Below the pieces are notes generated by a model. That model searched no databases. It had not been told where the DNA came from and saw only the letters and a program-made list of their open reading frames with translations. Shown in pieces: positions 52,487 through 60,101 of a stretch of 64,000 nt of DNA. Where the stretch lies: positions 62,001-126,000 of the forward strand of contig JBNKWP010000008.1 of NCBI GenBank assembly GCA_050299835.1, written 5' to 3'. Source of the DNA: JAJDOD01 sp050299835. Lineage in GTDB: Bacteria > Pseudomonadota > Alphaproteobacteria > Rhodobacterales > Rhodobacteraceae. Positions within the stretch are counted from its first letter, which is position 1; every line of letters begins with the position of its first letter. The translations under genes and the position numbers were made by a program.

Positions 52487-53847
52487 GCCGGAATCTCCGC
52501 CCGTCGGCTTCTTGGGGAAATTGCAAGTATTTCAGCGGCACGATCCCGCACTTCCGACCCCGAACCAAAGCCATAGCGCCCCCAGGCCAATGCCTCCCGG
52601 CGCACACGCGCCGCCTCGCCCGGTTTCGACTGCAATTCCAGCGCCTCCGCCTTCACAAGCAGCAACAGCGACAGGAGCGAGGCATGTTCCGCCTGCCGCA
52701 CGGTGTCCAGATGCTGATCCACCAATTGTTGCGCCAGCTCGGCATGTCCCGCCGACAGCTGGAACGCCGCGATCTGAAGCGCCACATGGGCTTCCTGCAA
52801 GGCACTGTCGGGGCGGCTGTGATAGATTCGTCCGGCGATCATAAATGCGTTCAAAGCCTCGCCCGGATCGGAAGCGAGGCTCTGGCGGCCAAGAACGTAA
52901 TAGGAAAACGCCAGACGCGGATCGTTCGGACCCGCTGCCCCGGCCAGTTCCACCGCCCGTCTCGCCGCGGCAAGTCGCCGTGACGACGACCCGCGCGGCG
53001 AAGACGCCTGCACGATCGCGCGGCTCCACGCCCCTGTCTGGATAGCAGGCGGCGCTATATCGCCAAATCCTCCGCGCGGGTTCAGGCGCGCCAGAATACC
53101 CGGCAGACGTTGAGCGACCAACTGGCGGCTCATTCCCGACCTCAGCTCCCGGTCATAGCTCACCCGCAGCATCAACATGTCATAGCCGGTCAGCACCGCA
53201 TGGAAATTGTCATCGTTGAAAACAGACATGGGCAGCCGGAACATGTCGTTCACCGGCCCAAGGCCCTGGGCAATCTCCTCATGAAGGCAGTCCCGCATTT
53301 CCTGCGGGCTGACATCGTTCGGCAGGAAAACCACCATTGATCGGCGCTCGGACAAACGGTTCCAGAAGGTTGCCGGGTCGTTGCGGCGCGAACGGTATTC
53401 TTTCCAGCTCGAAACATTGGGACGCACGAAGCACGCGGCCGCTGGCGCCACACGCTGTATCTGGCGCTGCGGCATTGGCTCGACGGTGATCGTCGCCGGC
53501 TGCGATGCCGGTACGCGTGAAATGTTCAGACCGGCTTCGCTGCGCAGCCGCCGGATCAATCGGTCCAGGTCCGGCGCGAGCGTCTGGGGGGCAGTCCCAA
53601 GGATACGCACCGTGATCGGACCCTCGAAACGGGTGAAGACAGGGACATTATCGCCATTTTCCAGCGTGAAGGTCAGATCGAGGTAATCGCGGGCCAATTG
53701 CGCGTTTGAATAGACCGGCGGCAGCGGGACTGTCCGCGCGAAAGTCTTCATCGGCGGCAGGGAAATATCGGGCGTGTCCAGCCGTGTCGTCTCACCGGAT
53801 GAACAGGCGGCAAGCATGAATGCCAGCAGCATGCGAAACCGCCTCAT
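52483..53847 (-). CDS. DUF2927 lipoprotein
   Basis: A 454-residue lipoprotein. The N-terminal signal ends in a lipobox L-A-A-C at Cys15 (MLLAFMLAACSSGE). The DUF2927 domain spans about residues 45-230, with DLTFTLENG, FTRFEGPITVRILG, a late CLHEEIAQGLGPVND and SVFNDDNF; it looks like an inactive or unusual metallopeptidase-like fold. The C-terminal 170 residues are helical and repeat-like (ARLAFSYYVLGRQSLASDPGEAL and on), possibly TPR. Located between GNAT and the 55-residue gene with 4-base overlaps at both ends. Confidence 0.88.
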   Translation of the reverse strand: MRRFRMLLAFMLAACSSGETTRLDTPDISLPPMKTFARTVPLPPVYSNAQLARDYLDLTFTLENGDNVPVFTRFEGPITVRILGTAPQTLAPDLDRLIRRLRSEAGLNISRVPASQPATITVEPMPQRQIQRVAPAAACFVRPNVSSWKEYRSRRNDPATFWNRLSERRSMVVFLPNDVSPQEMRDCLHEEIAQGLGPVNDMFRLPMSVFNDDNFHAVLTGYDMLMLRVSYDRELRSGMSRQLVAQRLPGILARLNPRGGFGDIAPPAIQTGAWSRAIVQASSPRGSSSRRLAAARRAVELAGAAGPNDPRLAFSYYVLGRQSLASDPGEALNAFMIAGRIYHSRPDSALQEAHVALQIAAFQLSAGHAELAQQLVDQHLDTVRQAEHASLLSLLLLVKAEALELQSKPGEAARVRREALAWGRYGFGSGSEVRDRAAEILAISPRSRRAEIPA

Positions 53848-54290
53848 GCCGGCCTCGCGTATTTGATGAAGGGTGTCAGTTGGCCGATCCGGTCATAGAG
53901 CTTGCGCGCCTCGGCATTGAAGTCCTGCGTCAGCCAATAGACCGACGGCGCACCGGCATCATCCGCCGCCGCATAGACCGCCTCGATCAACTTGCGACCG
54001 ACGCCCTGCCCGCGCACCTCCGGCACGGCGTACAGATCCTGCAGATAGCAGACGTTCTCGATCTTCCAGCCATGACGATGAAACAGGTAATGCACCAGCC
54101 CAACTGGCGTTCCTTCAATCTCGGCAATCAGGCCGTGGAAGTCGTGCGGATCGTCGCCCAGCAGTCGTGCGAAAGAGCTTGCATAGACGTCTTCGGGCAA
54201 TTCGGTTTCGTAAAATGCGAGGTAGTCGCGCCAAAGCGCGCGCCAATGCGGTTCGTCTTCCGCCACCAGTGGACGCACGGAACATTCCAT
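53844..54290 (-). CDS. GNAT family N-acetyltransferase
   Basis: A 148-residue acetyl-CoA-dependent acetyltransferase. It opens SVRPLVAEDEPHWRALWRDYL, and the acetyl-CoA loop is in LYAVPEVRGQGVGRKLIEAVY (R-x-x-G-x-G/A). The C-terminal NAEARKLYDRIG is the usual last helix. Substrate unknown. Stop overlaps the DUF2927 start. The ATG at 54290 is preferred over one 15 codons upstream on homology. Confidence 0.9.
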   Translation of the reverse strand: MECSVRPLVAEDEPHWRALWRDYLAFYETELPEDVYASSFARLLGDDPHDFHGLIAEIEGTPVGLVHYLFHRHGWKIENVCYLQDLYAVPEVRGQGVGRKLIEAVYAAADDAGAPSVYWLTQDFNAEARKLYDRIGQLTPFIKYARPA

Positions 54291-54353
54291 TGCGCGGACA
54301 CTAGACCGGGTATTCGCGATGCACCAGCCCACCAATGCAGGTATCGGCGGAAA

Positions 54354-55487
54354 TCAGGCTGTTACGTCGTAGCCGTAGATCCAGCCAAGACTGTCTCGAA
54401 CCCGGGAAGGGGCCACAGTGCCCGCGACGCGCAACGCCGAATGCGCTGCAATGCGCAGCGGCGGAAACTTCAGATGATAGTTACGGGCGTTCCGGGTCGC
54501 GGCATCGGTCACGCGGATACACCGCTCCTCCCGCTGTGCCTGATAGGTGGCCAGGGCCGCATCGACCGGCGCTTCCGATAGGCACCGCGCCAGGGTGAAG
54601 GCGTCCTCCAGCGCAAGGTTCGCCCCCTGCGCAAGAAACGGCAAGGTCGGGTGCGCCGCGTCGCCCACCAGGACCTGACGCCCTGAGTGCCAACGATGGG
54701 CGACAGAGTGCCGGAAGAGGCCCCAGAGAAAAGCCTCGTCTACCGCCTCCAGCCACCCGCGCACCGGCCCTTTGAACCCGTCGAAGGCCGCGCGCAGATT
54801 GGCCGGGTGATCGGAATGGCTCCATCCCTCCTCCGCCCAGGCGACTCGCTCCTCCACGGCAACGATGTTCCGGCGGCCCTTCGTCAGAGGGTAGCTCACC
54901 AGATGCCGCCCTCGCCCCAGATAGACCCTCGCCTCCGGCACGCGATCCACATCATCCTGAACGATCGCTCGCCACGCCACCTGCCGAGTGAAGAACGCCT
55001 TCGACGCCTCATCGACCCGCCCGCGCAGCTTCGACTTCAGACCGTCGGCACCAATCAGCAGATCGTCGCCCTCCAGGGCCCGGCCTTCCGGCGGTGGAGC
55101 CACCTCGACGCCGGTCCTAACTGCGGCACCCGCCTGGATCGCGGCATCATGAAGCAATGCGATCAGATCCGCCCGATGAACCGCGTACCACGGCACGCCC
55201 CGAAAACCGTCCTTGAGATCGAGTGTCAGAACCGGCTTCCCGGTCGGGCCGTCGATCAGACGGGCCCGCTCGATGCGAATGGCGCTTTCCGCCAAGGCCT
55301 CCTCCAGCCCAAGCGTCTGCAACACCCGAACCCCGTTGGGGCTGATCTGGATGCCCGCCCCGACTTCGCGGATTTCCGAGGCCTGCTCCATGACGCGGAC
55401 GGCGTGTCCACGGCTGGCAAGAGCCGTCGCGCTGGCCAGCCCGGCAACACCGCCGCCCGCAATCGTGATTTTCAACAAATCTGCCAT
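54354..55487 (-). CDS. FAD-dependent aromatic monooxygenase (salicylate hydroxylase-like)
   Basis: A 377-residue flavoprotein hydroxylase that should use NAD(P)H and oxygen. The FAD motif is ITIAGGGVAGLASATALASRGH; the middle motif D-G appears in LLIGADGLKSKLRG; and VLVGDAAHPTLPFLAQGANLALEDA binds FAD near the ring. The type resembles salicylate 1-monooxygenase and 6-hydroxynicotinate 3-monooxygenase. The ATG at 55487 lies behind the dksA terminator. No ring-cleavage genes flank it, so the substrate cannot be set. Confidence 0.9.
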   Translation of the reverse strand: MADLLKITIAGGGVAGLASATALASRGHAVRVMEQASEIREVGAGIQISPNGVRVLQTLGLEEALAESAIRIERARLIDGPTGKPVLTLDLKDGFRGVPWYAVHRADLIALLHDAAIQAGAAVRTGVEVAPPPEGRALEGDDLLIGADGLKSKLRGRVDEASKAFFTRQVAWRAIVQDDVDRVPEARVYLGRGRHLVSYPLTKGRRNIVAVEERVAWAEEGWSHSDHPANLRAAFDGFKGPVRGWLEAVDEAFLWGLFRHSVAHRWHSGRQVLVGDAAHPTLPFLAQGANLALEDAFTLARCLSEAPVDAALATYQAQREERCIRVTDAATRNARNYHLKFPPLRIAAHSALRVAGTVAPSRVRDSLGWIYGYDVTA

Positions 55488-55515
55488 GAGCGACGATATC
55501 CCCCAAATTGAAAAC

Positions 55516-55543
55516 GCCCGCCTTGAGCCAAATCAAGACGGGC
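55516..55543 (-). terminator. terminator of dksA
   Basis: On the minus strand an 11-bp stem (GCCCGTCTTGA/TCAAGGCGGGC, one G-U pair in RNA) with a 6-base loop is followed by GTTTTCAATTT. It lies 31 bases after the dksA stop and ahead of the monooxygenase gene. Confidence 0.75.
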
Positions 55544-55573
55544 AGTCATGGAACTCAACCTCTCCAACGGAAC

Positions 55574-55996
55574 TCAATCGTCGCGATGCACCTTCTCGGC
55601 GCGCTCGTGACGCTCCTGAGCTTCGAGGCTCAGAGTCGCGATCGGACGCGCGTCCAACCGCTTCAGGGAGATCGGTTCGCCGGTCTCTTCGCAATACCCG
55701 TACTCGCCTTCATCGATGCGCCGCAACGCACTGTCGATTTTTGCGACAAGCTTGCGCTGACGGTCACGCGTCCGAAGCTCCAGCGCCCGGTCCGTCTCCT
55801 CGCTCGCGCGGTCGGCAATGTCGGGGATGTTGCGCGTGGAATGTTGCAATCCTTCAATCGTGGTCTTGCTGTCGTCCAGCAGTTCCGCCTTCCAGTTCAG
55901 CAACTTGCGCCGGAAATACTCCGTCTGCCGCTCGTTCATGAAGGGCTCGTCCTCAGCGGGGCGGTAATCATCCGGAAGGAAAACTTCGGCTTTCAT
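55574..55996 (-). CDS. dksA: RNA polymerase-binding protein DksA, single-cysteine type
   Basis: DksA enters the RNA polymerase secondary channel and, with ppGpp, shifts transcription in starvation. The 140-residue product has a coiled coil with the tip motif D59-x-x-D62-x-A64 in NIPDIADRASEE, the key functional residues. The zinc-finger region keeps the sequence shape (GYCEETGEPISLKRLDARP) but only one of four Cys remains (C102; the others are T105, S123 and A126), a form known in Rhodobacter. ATG at 55996 has GGGA at 5 bases; an ATG eight codons upstream is possible. Confidence 0.93.
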   Translation of the reverse strand: MKAEVFLPDDYRPAEDEPFMNERQTEYFRRKLLNWKAELLDDSKTTIEGLQHSTRNIPDIADRASEETDRALELRTRDRQRKLVAKIDSALRRIDEGEYGYCEETGEPISLKRLDARPIATLSLEAQERHERAEKVHRDD

Positions 55997-56191
55997 CGCG
56001 TTCCCTTTTTTGTTGGTCATACAGACATACTCCGGACGCTCAGAAATCGTGAATCCATCGCCCGGCTCCTGATCTTGCGCGGCTGATACCGCATCGCTTA
56101 CACGATGTCACTACACGATTGGGGCGTCTTGAAGGCGATTTGCACGCAGGCTACGGTCGCCCGGTCGCTCCCCCAGATCGAGGCCACAGGT

Positions 56192-57031
56192 ATGAAATTT
56201 GAAGGCACGGAAAGCTATATTGCGGGCACCGATCTGTCCGTCGCGGTCAATGCCGCGATCACGCTCGAACGTCCTCTTCTGGTGAAGGGCGAACCGGGAA
56301 CGGGCAAGACCGAACTGGCGCGGCAGGTGGCCCATTCACTGGGGCTGCGAATCGTCGAATGGAACATCAAATCCACGACGAGGGCGCAGCAGGGTCTGTA
56401 TGAATACGATGCGGTCAGCCGGTTGCGCGACAGCCAACTCGGGGACGCGCAGGTCCATGATATCGCGTCATATATCAAGAAGGGAAAGCTCTGGGAGGCG
56501 TTCGAGGCGACCGAGCGCACCGTGTTGCTGATCGACGAGATCGACAAGGCCGATATCGAGTTTCCCAATGACCTTCTCCAGGAACTCGACCGCATGGAGT
56601 TCTTTGTCTACGAAACCGGGGAGACCATTCAGGCCCGGCAACGCCCTATCGTCATAATAACTTCCAATAATGAAAAGGAACTGCCGGACGCCTTCCTGCG
56701 CCGTTGCTTCTTCCACTACATCAAGTTTCCGGACGAAGAGACGCTGAAGTCCATCGTCGAGGTCCACTATCCCGGCATCAAGCAACGGCTATTGGCGTCG
56801 GCGCTGGAACAGTTCTTTGAAATCCGTGAAACGCCCGGTTTGAAAAAGAAGCCCTCTACCTCCGAAGTGCTGGACTGGCTGAAGCTGATCCTCGCCGAGG
56901 ATCTTTCGCCAGAGGACCTCCAACGCGACGGCAAAGATCAGCTCCCCAAGCTCCACGGCGCGCTCTTAAAGAACGAGCAGGACGTGCAGCTTTTCGAACG
57001 GCTGGCTTTCATGTCCCGGGGGCGGCGCTAG
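56192..57031 (+). CDS. MoxR family AAA ATPase
   Basis: A 279-residue AAA+ ATPase. Walker A is GEPGTGKTELARQ, Walker B VLLIDEIDKAD, followed by the MoxR-type sensor 1 ITSNNEKELPDAFLRRCFFHYI. MoxR ATPases act as chaperones that mature or activate partner complexes with a VWA protein; the CoxE-like VWA gene at 51135 is the likely partner, on the other strand. ATG at 56192 has GAGG at 8 bases; an upstream ATG at 56105 is not supported by homology. Confidence 0.92.
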   Translation: MKFEGTESYIAGTDLSVAVNAAITLERPLLVKGEPGTGKTELARQVAHSLGLRIVEWNIKSTTRAQQGLYEYDAVSRLRDSQLGDAQVHDIASYIKKGKLWEAFEATERTVLLIDEIDKADIEFPNDLLQELDRMEFFVYETGETIQARQRPIVIITSNNEKELPDAFLRRCFFHYIKFPDEETLKSIVEVHYPGIKQRLLASALEQFFEIRETPGLKKKPSTSEVLDWLKLILAEDLSPEDLQRDGKDQLPKLHGALLKNEQDVQLFERLAFMSRGRR

Positions 57032-57263
57032 GCCCCGCATCTGCCCCACGTCCTCAACGACGAACTAATCAGAGTCCTAGCCAAGATCTTCGCGTGCGCC
57101 CTGCGCCGTGGTGTTTGCACCGACCGTATCGCGTCGGTTGTCATATGAAGACCGATTCAAGTGCTGTAGATGCAAGAGTGGTTCGTCTTGCGGATTTTTT
57201 CCTGCAGCCACCCGACCACAAGCCGCACCCGCACGACTGTGGAATTGCGTCCAAATGTGTGAT

Positions 57264-57279
57264 ATGTTAGCGCTATCAT
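57264..57279 (+). promoter_or_regulatory. LacI-type operator upstream of edd
   Basis: ATGTTAGCGCTATCAT has a central CG and is palindromic but for one base pair. It matches the zwf site at 14 of 16 positions and sits at the same distance from its start codon (centre 34 bases ahead of the edd ATG). It lies in the 274-base gap after the MoxR gene, in which I see no other feature. Confidence 0.75.
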
Positions 57280-57305
57280 AATTGCAGTCGATCCCGGAGG
57301 CTCCC

Positions 57306-59111
57306 ATGGCCCTGCACGACACCGTTGCTAAAGTCACCGAGCGGATCATCGACCGCTCCAGCTCGGCCCGAAGCACATATCTCGACAAGATATCACGCGC
57401 GAAAGACGCCGGCGTGCAACGCGCCCACCTCGCCTGCGGCAACCAGGCCCACGCCTATGCCGCGATGGGAGAAGACAAGGAAGCGCTTGTGTCAGAACTT
57501 GCGCCGAATATCGGGATTGTCACAGCATATAACGACATGCTCTCGGCGCATCAGCCCTACAAGGACTATCCCGACCGCATCAAAGCCGCGCTGCGCCGTG
57601 TCGGAGCGACAGCGCAGGTCGCAGGCGGTGTGCCAGCCATGTGCGACGGCGTCACCCAGGGCCAGACCGGCATGGAACTTTCGCTTTTTTCTCGGGATGT
57701 CATTGCCTTGGCGGCTGGAGTTTCACTGTCTCACAACACCTTCGACGCAGCGATGTATCTCGGCGTATGCGACAAGATCGTCCCCGGCCTCATTATCGCC
57801 GCCGCTACTTTCGGCCACCTGCCCGGCATCTTCCTTCCCGCTGGTCCGATGCCGTCGGGCTTGCCGAATGACGAGAAAGCTGCCGTCCGCACCCGTTTCG
57901 CCGCCGGAGAGATCGGACGCGACAAGCTGATGGAAGCCGAAATGGCCTCCTACCACGGGCCCGGCACCTGCACCTTCTATGGCACCGCGAACACCAACCA
58001 GATGCTGATGGAATTCATGGGGCTTCATATGCCGGGCGCGAGTTTCGTGAATCCGGGCACCCCCCTCCGCGACGCGCTGACCGACGAGGCCGCCGAACGC
58101 GCCGCGCAGATTACCGCGCAGGGGAATGACTACCGTCCGGTGGCCGACATCCTCGATGCCCGCGCCTTCGTGAACGGCATCGTCGGGTTGATGGCAACGG
58201 GCGGTTCTACGAACCTTGTGCTGCACCTGCCTGCGATGGCGCGCGCCGCAGGCGTTCTGCTCGATATCGAGGATTTCAACGATCTGTCCGCCGCGACGCC
58301 GTTGATGGCAAAGGTCTACCCCAACGGCCTGGCCGACGTGAACCATTTCCACGCGGCGGGCGGGCTGGCCTATATGATCGGCGAGTTGCTCGAAGCGGGT
58401 CTGCTGCACCCCGACACCAAGACCATAGCGGGCGATGGCCTACACCTCTACACGACCGAACCGAAGCTGAAGGATGGCGCGGTGGTCCGCGAAGACGGCC
58501 CGAAGGCCTCCCTCAACGACAAGATCCTGCGCCCCGTGTCCGACCCGTTCCAATCGACCGGCGGATTGCGGGAACTGACCGGCAATGCGGGCCGCTCCGT
58601 GATGAAGGTCTCCGCCGTCGCGCCCGAGAACCGCGTGATCGAGGCGAAGGCCCGCGTTTTCCACGATCAGGACAGCGTCAAGGCCGCGTTCAAGGCCGGT
58701 GAGTTCACCGAAGACACCATCGTCGTCGTCCGCTTCCAGGGTCCTCGCGCCAACGGCATGCCGGAATTGCATGGTCTCACACCGACCCTTTCGGTCCTGC
58801 TCGGGCGCGGGTTGAAAGTCGCGCTCGTCACCGATGGCCGCATGTCGGGAGCGTCCGGCAAGGTCCCTGCCGCGATCCATCTTTCGCCGGAAGCAGCGGT
58901 CGGCGGACCGATCGCCAAGATCCGCGACGGCGACCTCATCCGGGTCGATGCCGAGGGCGGCACGCTTGAAGTGCTTGAGGCAGATTTCGAGGCGCGGGAC
59001 GCAGTCTCCGCCGACCTCACCCTCAACGAGAGCGGGCTGGGCCGCGAATTGTTCGCTGCCTTCCGCGCCAATTGCGGTCTTGCCCAGGATGGCGCAAGTA
59101 TCGCGGTGTAA
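57306..59111 (+). CDS. edd: phosphogluconate dehydratase
   Basis: Edd dehydrates 6-phosphogluconate to 2-keto-3-deoxy-6-phosphogluconate, the first dedicated Entner-Doudoroff step, with an iron-sulfur cluster. The 601-residue protein is an IlvD/Edd member: HQPYKDYPDRIKAAL, VPAMCDGVTQGQTGMELSLF with a cluster Cys, GTCTFYGTANTNQMLMEF with another, and TDGRMSGASGKVPAAIHL near the C-terminus. ATG at 57306 has GGAGG at 5 bases. eda follows 21 bases later. Confidence 0.97.
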   Translation: MALHDTVAKVTERIIDRSSSARSTYLDKISRAKDAGVQRAHLACGNQAHAYAAMGEDKEALVSELAPNIGIVTAYNDMLSAHQPYKDYPDRIKAALRRVGATAQVAGGVPAMCDGVTQGQTGMELSLFSRDVIALAAGVSLSHNTFDAAMYLGVCDKIVPGLIIAAATFGHLPGIFLPAGPMPSGLPNDEKAAVRTRFAAGEIGRDKLMEAEMASYHGPGTCTFYGTANTNQMLMEFMGLHMPGASFVNPGTPLRDALTDEAAERAAQITAQGNDYRPVADILDARAFVNGIVGLMATGGSTNLVLHLPAMARAAGVLLDIEDFNDLSAATPLMAKVYPNGLADVNHFHAAGGLAYMIGELLEAGLLHPDTKTIAGDGLHLYTTEPKLKDGAVVREDGPKASLNDKILRPVSDPFQSTGGLRELTGNAGRSVMKVSAVAPENRVIEAKARVFHDQDSVKAAFKAGEFTEDTIVVVRFQGPRANGMPELHGLTPTLSVLLGRGLKVALVTDGRMSGASGKVPAAIHLSPEAAVGGPIAKIRDGDLIRVDAEGGTLEVLEADFEARDAVSADLTLNESGLGRELFAAFRANCGLAQDGASIAV

Positions 59112-59132
59112 GGGACGACAGGAGCAACAGTC

Positions 59133-59774
59133 ATGACCCCCCAAGAGGCCAGTAAACAAGCGCGCGATGTCTGCGCCCTCGCCCCCGTGATCCCGGTGCT
59201 GACGATTCCCGATGCCAGCAAGGCGGAAGGGCTTGCCCGCGCCCTTGTGACCGGCGGCCTGCCGGCGTTGGAGGTGACGCTCAGAACACCCGCCGCTCTC
59301 GATGCCATCCGCGCCATGACCAAAGTCGATGGTGGCGTTGTCGGCGCGGGCACGATCATCACGCCCGATGACGTGGTGGCGGCGAAGGAAGCTGGTGCGC
59401 TCTTCGGCGTCTCGCCCGGCTCGTCGCCGCGCATTCTCGACAAGGCGGAAGAGGTTGGCCTCCCCATGCTCCCGGGAGCCGTCACCGTAACTGAGATCAT
59501 GGCCCTTCTGGATCGTGGCTATACAATGCTGAAGTTCTTCCCCGCCGAAGCCTCTGGTGGCGCACCGGCACTGGGCGCTTTCTCCGGGCCATTGCCGCAG
59601 GCGAGCTTCTGTCCGACCGGCGGCGTCAGCCTGAAGAATGTGGGAGACTACCTGTCCCTTAAGAATACCGTATGTGTGGGAGGCAGCTGGGTCGCACCAT
59701 CAGACCTGATCGCTGCGGAAGATTGGGACCGCATCGAGGAACTCGCCAGAGAAGCGGCAGCCCTCGAAGGCTGA
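59133..59774 (+). CDS. eda: 2-keto-3-deoxy-6-phosphogluconate aldolase
   Basis: Eda splits KDPG into pyruvate and glyceraldehyde-3-phosphate. The 213-residue TIM-barrel protein has the catalytic Glu in ALEVTLRTPAALDA, VVGAGTI, FGVSPGSS, and the Schiff-base Lys in YTMLKFFPAEASGG, with TGGVSLKNVGDYL binding phosphate. Ribosome site AGGAG lies about 9 bases before the ATG. Cotranscribed with edd. Confidence 0.97.
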   Translation: MTPQEASKQARDVCALAPVIPVLTIPDASKAEGLARALVTGGLPALEVTLRTPAALDAIRAMTKVDGGVVGAGTIITPDDVVAAKEAGALFGVSPGSSPRILDKAEEVGLPMLPGAVTVTEIMALLDRGYTMLKFFPAEASGGAPALGAFSGPLPQASFCPTGGVSLKNVGDYLSLKNTVCVGGSWVAPSDLIAAEDWDRIEELAREAAALEG

Positions 59775-59798
59775 CATTCCGCGTACGTTTTGCCCGGT

Positions 59799-60068
59799 TC
59801 AGGATCTTCTTCCGCGAGCCCCGCCGCGTCGTCCTTTCTGCGCGGCGGGCGACAGTGCTTCCCTGAGAACAACCGTCATCGGGTGGTCCGGCGATGCGGG
59901 TGAATAGCGGTCCAGGAGCGCGCGAATATGCGCGGCGCTATCCTCGTCCGCAGGCACCGATATCGCCCAATCCAGAAAAATCGACCGGCATTCAGCCGCA
60001 CCGATACCGTCGATCTGGTAGCTTTCCCGGATCAATCCGCGTGGATCGCTTTGGTCTTTGCCTGCCAT
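59799..60068 (-). CDS. small hypothetical protein beside glnE
   Basis: An 89-residue soluble protein starting MAGKDQSDPRGLIRESYQID, with FLDWAISVP in the middle and a Gly/Arg-rich basic end (KGRRGGARGRRS). I do not recognise a named domain, but small proteins of this type often lie next to glnE in Rhodobacteraceae. It starts 33 bases after the glnE stop on the same strand. Its basic tail recalls those of the methyl-transfer proteins, without other similarity. Confidence 0.75.
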   Translation of the reverse strand: MAGKDQSDPRGLIRESYQIDGIGAAECRSIFLDWAISVPADEDSAAHIRALLDRYSPASPDHPMTVVLREALSPAAQKGRRGGARGRRS

Positions 60069-60101
60069 GTGGAACACCGCGCCGCTGCAACAACGCGCAG
60101 G

